Below, one piece after another: positions 58,399 through 64,000 of a DNA stretch of 64,000 nt. The position numbers and the translations under genes were made by a program. Source of the stretch: Tolypeutes matacus (lineage: Eukaryota; Chordata; Mammalia; Cingulata; Chlamyphoridae); NCBI GenBank assembly GCA_026826555.1, contig JAKSZT010053887.1:61688233-61752232 (forward strand). The letters are read 5' to 3'. The notes beneath the pieces were generated by a model. The model was not told the DNA's origin. It searched no databases and worked only from the letters and a program-made list of their open reading frames with translations. The first letter of the stretch is position 1; the number at the start of each line of letters is the position of its first letter.

Positions 58399-60739
58399 TT
58401 TCTGTTTCTTTTTTAGTCTTGTAATATTTCATTGCATACTATACATTTTAATACTTTAAAGTGTTAACTGTGGGATTTTGTCCCTGAGCTATCTTTTCCT
58501 TAAGTTTGTATCCAACTAGTGATATGACAGATATTTCCTTGAGTGTCAGGAGCTAACAAAAATAACCAAATCAATAACCATGGGAAAAACACTTTCACAG
58601 CCTTTGAACATTAATTCTGTATTGACTGATGCTCTCTTTCAGCATTTAGTCCTCCTATCCAGAAAATCAGCCCAAGGCAAATGTGAAGAGCAGGGTCCTC
58701 TCTATCTTTTCTGAGTTTGCACCTTGTCCTGGGTTTGTGCTTGTTCATAGCCTTAGAAATTTCCCCATTTACAGGATTTTGAATGCACCCTCTACTCACT
58801 AAGAAATAGAACCCCTCTTCTGGGTGCTCTGTTATATGTCTTAAATCTGGAAACCCTTTGCCCCAGCCTGTTTTGACTTAATTGTTTTTTGCATTGCTTA
58901 GTTGTCTACAAGATGCTTCTGACTGCAGGGCAAGTTTGGAAGGGCCAACTAGATGGGTTTCCTGGTTCAGTCTTTCACACTACCACCTGAAAAATTGACA
59001 CTGTCATAAATTACCCCAAATGCACATAGGGGTTATTCTACTCCCTATGGAAAAGGGACAGGGACCCATGTGATGGTTAAGTTCATGTATCATCTTGGCA
59101 TGGTTATGGTGTCCAGTTGTCTGGTCAAATAAGCACTGACCTGATTGTTATTGTCAGGATATTATGTGGATTTAAATAATCAGTAAGTTTATTGTATCTA
59201 TGGCTGACTACATCACTATAACCTACAGAGGCGATTGCCTTTAACAATGGCATTCAATCAATTGAAGGCCTGAAAAGGAAAAATGATGATTTCCACAGTC
59301 AGAAGAGAGAATTTCCATCTCTATTTTGGCCAGTGGAGTCTTCACTGGAGTTCCTACATTGCAGTCTGCCTTATAGAATTTGGACTTGTCCATCTCCACA
59401 TTCACATGGAACAATTCTTATAAAATCTCATAATATTTGCATTATATATAATATAGAATATTATCTCATAATATTTGAATTATATATTTATATATAATAT
59501 AGAATTATATATATATATAATCCTGCTGGTGCTGTTTTTCTAGAAAACCCTGACAAATGCAGCTATAAAGCTTGGTATGGGGAGTGGTTCTTGAGAGACC
59601 GAATATTAAGGGTGAGATTTCTGAATTGGTTTTGGGGTTTTGGGAATTGGTTCCCTAATCTGATTAGAGTCAAAGGGTGATGACTCTATTTCCAACAAAC
59701 AAGATGGCACTGATAGTCCATGGTGTGAGCTGGTATAAAGATATGCAAATTATTACCGCTGGATAAGATGGATACCCAAATGTTTATAAGAGACAAAACT
59801 CCAGGTGGGATTGTTTTTGACACATTAACAGAGTTTTGTGGAATTAAAAGGTATAATGATTTTGGCTGGTTTTTCCTAAATATATTGGATACAGATGTAA
59901 AAGAAAGGCATGAGCTCAAGTCTTCAAATTACCAACTTCAGAAATGGCATGAAGAACACAAATTTCTGGGTGTGCCATGAAAAATCTTATTTTGTGTAGA
60001 CTTGAGATTTTGGAAAACCAGACCCAGAGTCTCATTGTTTGAGTGGCTGAATTACAATGTAATTATGCATTCCTTAACTGGGGAAATAGCCACAGAATGG
60101 GTTCAGAGGCCCATCCCCTGAGATGGACCTGAGCTAAAACTCCCTTAGTCACCTCACCTCCGTAAGTCCATACCCTGACTTGTGGATCATGGTGATGATT
60201 TGGAGTTCCTGGAATTAAGGTCACTTCTAAGCCAGTGTCTAATAATCCTGAAATGTCTGATCATTTCCTTTCCCCAGTGCACAGTTATCCAGATAAAAAA
60301 AACCATAGGTCTATTTGAGAAAAGTCAGGAGGAAGATTAAGAGTATACATTTTTGGCAATGTAACAGGGTCATTCCCAAGGGGACACAGCCTTCTCTTTA
60401 TTCTTGCTGCAGATAAGTACTCTCCATCTGAGAAACAGCTTTTGGCCTGCTACTGGACCTTAGTAGAGACTTATCATTTAACCATGACCACCATGTTACC
60501 ATGAGACCTGAATTGCCTATCATGAACTGAGGGTTGTCTGACCCAGCAAGCCATAAAGTTGGGTGTGTACTACACCAGTCCATCATAAAATGGAAGTGGT
60601 ATATATGAGATATGGCTCAAGGATGTCTGAAGGCACAAGTAAGTTACATGAAGAAGTGGCCTAAATGCCCATGGTCACTCCTGTCACATAACCTTCTTTT
60701 TCCTAGGCCACAGCTATCACCTCTTAGGGATTTCCTTAT

Positions 60740-62400
60740 GATCAATTAAATGAAGAAGAGACAGCTTGGGCCTGGTTTACAGATGATTCTGCATAATATA
60801 TAGGTAACACCTGAAAGTGGACAGCTGCAGCACTACAGTCCCTTTCTGGGACATTCCTGAAAGACAGTGGTGAAGGGAAATACTCCCTGTAGGTGGAAGT
60901 TCAAGCAGTATACCTGGTTGCTCGTTTTAAGGGGAAATGGCCAGAGGTGCATTTGTATTCTGATTCATGGGCTGTTGCCAATGGGTCTGCTGAATGGTCA
61001 GGGACTCAATGAATATGATTGGAAGATTGGTGACAAAGAGGTCTGGGGAAGAGATATGTGGATAGAGCTTTCTGAGTGGGCAAAAAACATGAAGATATTT
61101 GTCTCAAGTGATTGCTTACCAGAGGGTGACTTCAACAGAGGAAGATTTTAATAATCAAGTGGATACGATGACCCATTCTGTGGATACCAGTCTGCCTCTT
61201 CCTGCAGCTACTCCTGTCATTGCCTAATGGGCACATGAAAAAAGTGGCCATGGCAGTAGTGATGGAGGTTATACATGGGCTTAGCAACATGGACTTCCCC
61301 TCAACAAGGCCAACCTGGCTACAACCACTGCTGAGTGCCCAATCTGCCAGCAGTGACCCACAGCCAGTCCCCATTATGGCATCATTCCCCAAGGTGATCA
61401 GCCTGCTACCTGATGGACCACTTCCATCATGCAAGGGGCAGCAATTTATTTTAACTGAAATAGACACATGCTCCAGATATAGGTTTACTTTCTCTGCTTG
61501 CAATGTGTCTATCAAAATTACCATCTGTGGACTTACGGAATGCCTTTTGTAGCATCATGCTGTTCTACGTAGCATTCCTTCTGATCAAGGAACCCACTTC
61601 ACCACAAATGAAGTGTGGGAATGGCACATGGTCATGAAATTCACTGGTCTTACCATGTTCCCCATCATGCTGAAGCATCTGGATTAATAGAATGGTGGAA
61701 TGGCCTTTTGAAGACACAATTATGGTGCCAACTGGGTGGAAATAACTTGCAGGGACAATGTTCTCCAAGAAGCTGTATATGCTCTAAATCAGCATAAATC
61801 ACTCTGGTGCTGCTTCTCCCTTAGCCAGGATTCAAGGGCCCAGGAATCAAGGAGTAGAAATAGGTGTGGCACCATGCACTATTACCCCTAGTGATCCACT
61901 AGGAAAATATTTTACTCATGTCCCTGCAACCTTAAGCACTGCTGGTCTCCTAGTCTTAGTTCCAAAAGGAGGAGTACTTCCATAAGGATATATAACCATG
62001 AGTCAACCAAACTAGAAGTTAAGACTACCACCTGTGTGCCTCTGAATCAACAGGCAAAGAAAGGAATTCCTTTACTGGCTAGAGTGATTGATACAGACTA
62101 TCAAGGGGAAATAGGACTGCAACTATACAATGGAAGTAAAGAAGAGTTTGCCTGGAATACAGGAGATCCCCTAGGGCATCTCTTAATACCTTGCTCACTG
62201 ATTTGAAGTCAATGGAAAACTGCAAAAAGCCAATCTAGGCAGGATTACCAGTGGCCCAGAAATTTAAGGACTGAAGATTTGTGTCACCCCACCAGGCAAA
62301 GAACCGTGGCCAGCTGAGGTGCTTGCTGAGGGTAAAGGTAATTTGGTATGTGTAGTGGAAAAGGTAGTTGTAAATATGAGCTACAACCACATGATCAGTT
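60740..62400 (+). pseudogene. ERVL-like pol remnant (RNase H and integrase part)
   Basis: Frame-broken coding remains on the + strand resemble the RNase H region (about 60740-61140) followed by integrase (about 61220-61800). Short open pieces lie at 60867-61151 and 61220-61552. The stretch up to about 62400 lies where ERVL elements carry a dUTPase, though I cannot confirm that domain. Multiple stops and frame changes exclude a working enzyme. No envelope region is seen. Confidence 0.65.
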
Positions 62401-62954
62401 ACAGAAACAAGAACTCTAATGGGTCTGAATATTTCTTTCTTGTTTTATTGTATGTTTATATATGTATATAAAGAGAATGTCTTTGTTTTCTTCCCTATCT
62501 TATTCCCTTATCATATGATATAAGTTGTATTAACTTTACATTGTAGTATTTAAGCTATAGGATATTAAGTTTGAGAGTGAATATTGCCCCAGAATTTGCA
62601 GCCTATTCTGGGGAAAATCAGTACATTTCCATTTGTACTTAGGACAGTTGAGTATTATTAGGCAAAAATATTACTGTGTTTTTATTTAGAGATTAAGTAT
62701 AATTTAAAGAGATGCATATGTGTGCCAAGTTGATAAGGAGTGGACTATGATAGTCAGGTTCATGTGTCAATCTGCAAGGATATGGTGTCTACTTGTCTGG
62801 TCAAGCAAGCACTAGCCTGATTGCTGTTGTGAGAATATTTTGCCTATCTCCACAGTTGTGCTAGGGAATTTTTGTAAAAATCTCATAATATTTACATTAT
62901 ATGTATTATATATTTCTTTACATTATATAAGTGTATATATATAATATATATAAA

Positions 62955-62982
62955 TGTGTGTGTGTGTGTGTGTGTGTGTGTA
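62955..62982. repeat. TG dinucleotide microsatellite in the right LTR
   Basis: About 14 TG units. The left LTR has TA-rich sequence at the same place (59440-59520), so the repeat expanded after insertion. Confidence 0.9.
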
Positions 62983-63289
62983 CACACTGTTGGTTCTGTT
63001 TCCCTAGAGAACCCTGATAGGTGTGACAATGTTCACTGTCCAGGTCTGTACTGTGCCAGAGAGGGAGTGGGGGAAGGGTGAGCAAGAGTGCCAAGAGCTT
63101 CTCTTATTGTTTTTAAACCTGTGTTTTCTTGATATAGCCCTCATCCCTTTACAACTATTTAGCTATTTTCCAGAGTTCTGAGGAAGGAGACTCAGCCAGT
63201 TTTTACTAGTTGTTCACAGGTTCTGGGGAAATAGCCCCTGGAATATCTTATGTTGCCATCTTGGTTGAGTGGAAGTTTCTCTCTGGGAT

Positions 63290-63790
63290 TATTTTTATTT
63301 TATTTTGATCCATATGAAGTTAATTTTGTTGTAAGGTATAAGGTAGAGATTCTATTTAGTTTCTCCAACATCATTCAGTAATAATTGATCTTTTCAGCAC
63401 TGATTTGAAATGCCACCTCTTCACCTATTAGATATATGCATGAATTTTCATTTATTTAGTTACTTTCATACCTTTCCATCAATCTATCTGCATACTGATG
63501 AATCAATAACAAGCTATTATAATTGATATAGCACTGTAGGTTGGCCTACAATTACAGGGCCATTTTTCACAGAAATTATAGGGTCAATGATTCCACCATC
63601 ACCCTTCCCACCCCCCAGAATTGTTCAGTGCATTGCCTCCACAATTACCAGGACAATCGCCTCTCATTATTTTACTGTTCCAGAAATTTCCTGGCCATTA
63701 TTGCTGGTTTACTTTTTTAAATGAATTTTATAATCAACTTGTGTAGTTTCAAAAATTCTTGTTGGCTTATTTTTTTTATTGAGATGCATT
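63290..63790 (-). mobile_element. Older L1, antisense, right part
   Basis: Continues the element that ends at 52167: GTATAAGGTAGAGATTCTAT, GCACTGATTTGAAATGCCAC and GAATTTTATAATCAACTTGT are reverse-complement L1 ORF2-end sequence. Diverged and truncated. Confidence 0.65.
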
Positions 63791-63799
63791 AAATTCACA

Positions 63800-64000
63800 A
63801 TTTAATTTAGGGATAATTAACACCTACCTCACACCATATCAAACCATAAAATAGATTCCAGGTTAATTGCATATTTAAATGTAAAAGCTAAACAACAAAG
63901 ATTTGAGATAACATGTAGTTAAGGTAGCTTCATGATTTTAGTGTAGAAATATTTTTTAATGGAATGCAAAAGTTATATCCAAAAAGATAATTGGTTAGAA
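63800..64000 (+). mobile_element. L1 fragment, sense, cut by the window end
   Basis: ACCTACCTCACACCATATCA, followed by ATTGCATATTTAAATGTAAA and AGCTAAACAACAAAG, is the sense reading of an L1 ORF2 segment. It abuts the antisense L1 head to head and runs off the window. Confidence 0.6.

Larger units (their letters stand above)
59069..63028 (+). mobile_element. ERVL-like provirus remnant, nested in the L1
   Basis: Two related LTR-like sequences bound about 3.2 kb of degenerate internal sequence. The left LTR is about 59069-59563 and the right about 62747-63028. They share GTTCATGT and GTCTGGTCAA blocks near their starts and TAGA(G/A)AACCCTGA at their ends. The right copy lacks roughly 200 bp of the middle. 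Internal remains fit a class III (ERVL) pol end. The internal part is far shorter than a complete provirus, so gag and most of pol are missing. It is inactive. Confidence 0.75.
52168..63272 (-). mobile_element. Near full-length L1, antisense, split by two LTR insertions
   Basis: From right to left on the minus strand: a typical L1 5' start (CCAAGATGGCAACATAAGAT, 63271 downward), 5' sequence, ORF1-like coiled-coil remains (58144-58398), ORF2 with recognisable reverse transcriptase (54980-55417), then 3'UTR to about 52168. Diverged target repeats AAGTTCCCGCTGGGAT (52152-52167) and AAGTTTCTCTCTGGGAT (63273-63289) flank it. Subtracting the ERV and the solo LTR leaves about 6.4 kb, a full L1 length. 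Many stops show it is dead. The start motif and repeats are seen; the element's unity is inferred. Confidence 0.75.

Noticed and set aside
61132..61524. 130-codon minus-strand open frame
   Set aside because: It is opposite the ERV pol remnant, whose coding sense is the + strand.

Overview
This is vertebrate nuclear DNA: AT-rich, with short exons in long introns, poly(A) tracts and dense retrotransposon debris. The tRNA-derived SINEs at 46376-46788 and 35583-35680 look like the DAS family (tRNA-Ala head, A box, B box, A-rich tail), which I know from armadillos and relatives. The source is therefore most likely a xenarthran, such as the nine-banded armadillo. That assignment rests on recognising the SINE and has not been tested by a search.

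Positions 3917 to about 43625 hold the 3' part of one gene on the + strand, MECOM (EVI1), a zinc-finger transcription factor. Twelve coding exons join in frame and encode 962 residues. Counted in human EVI1 numbering these are residues 90-1051, assuming colinearity. The computed positions of the SUMO motif (K533), both CtBP motifs (553 and 584) and the second finger block (733 on) agree with what I recall for the human protein. The upstream MDS1/PR part and the first one and a half fingers lie before the window. Exon order is: end of finger 2 with fingers 3-4 (3917), fingers 4-6 (5318), a large repression-domain exon with fingers 6-7 (9906), a linker (13651), a 27-nt alternative exon (18280), fingers 8-10 on three exons (23683, 24958, 28608), linkers and the acidic domain (30668, 34635), a C-terminal exon (38353) and the last exon (42090). 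A 3'UTR of about 1.4 kb follows.

The introns carry old MIR/L2 and L1 fragments, a Tigger1-like DNA transposon (35709-37918), microsatellites, two unusual hairpins (27.3 and 28.2 kb) and a target-site-flanked retrocopy (31917-32522) whose 5' part is inverted.

From about 43.6 kb to the end I see no gene. The region holds a young SINE, MIR/L2 pieces and L1 fragments. Its right end is a nested stack: an old antisense L1 (51185-52167 and 63290-63790) is split by a near full-length antisense L1 (52168-63272). That L1 is itself interrupted by a solo LTR (54138-54827) and by an ERVL-like provirus (about 59069-63028). A sense-strand L1 fragment begins near 63800.
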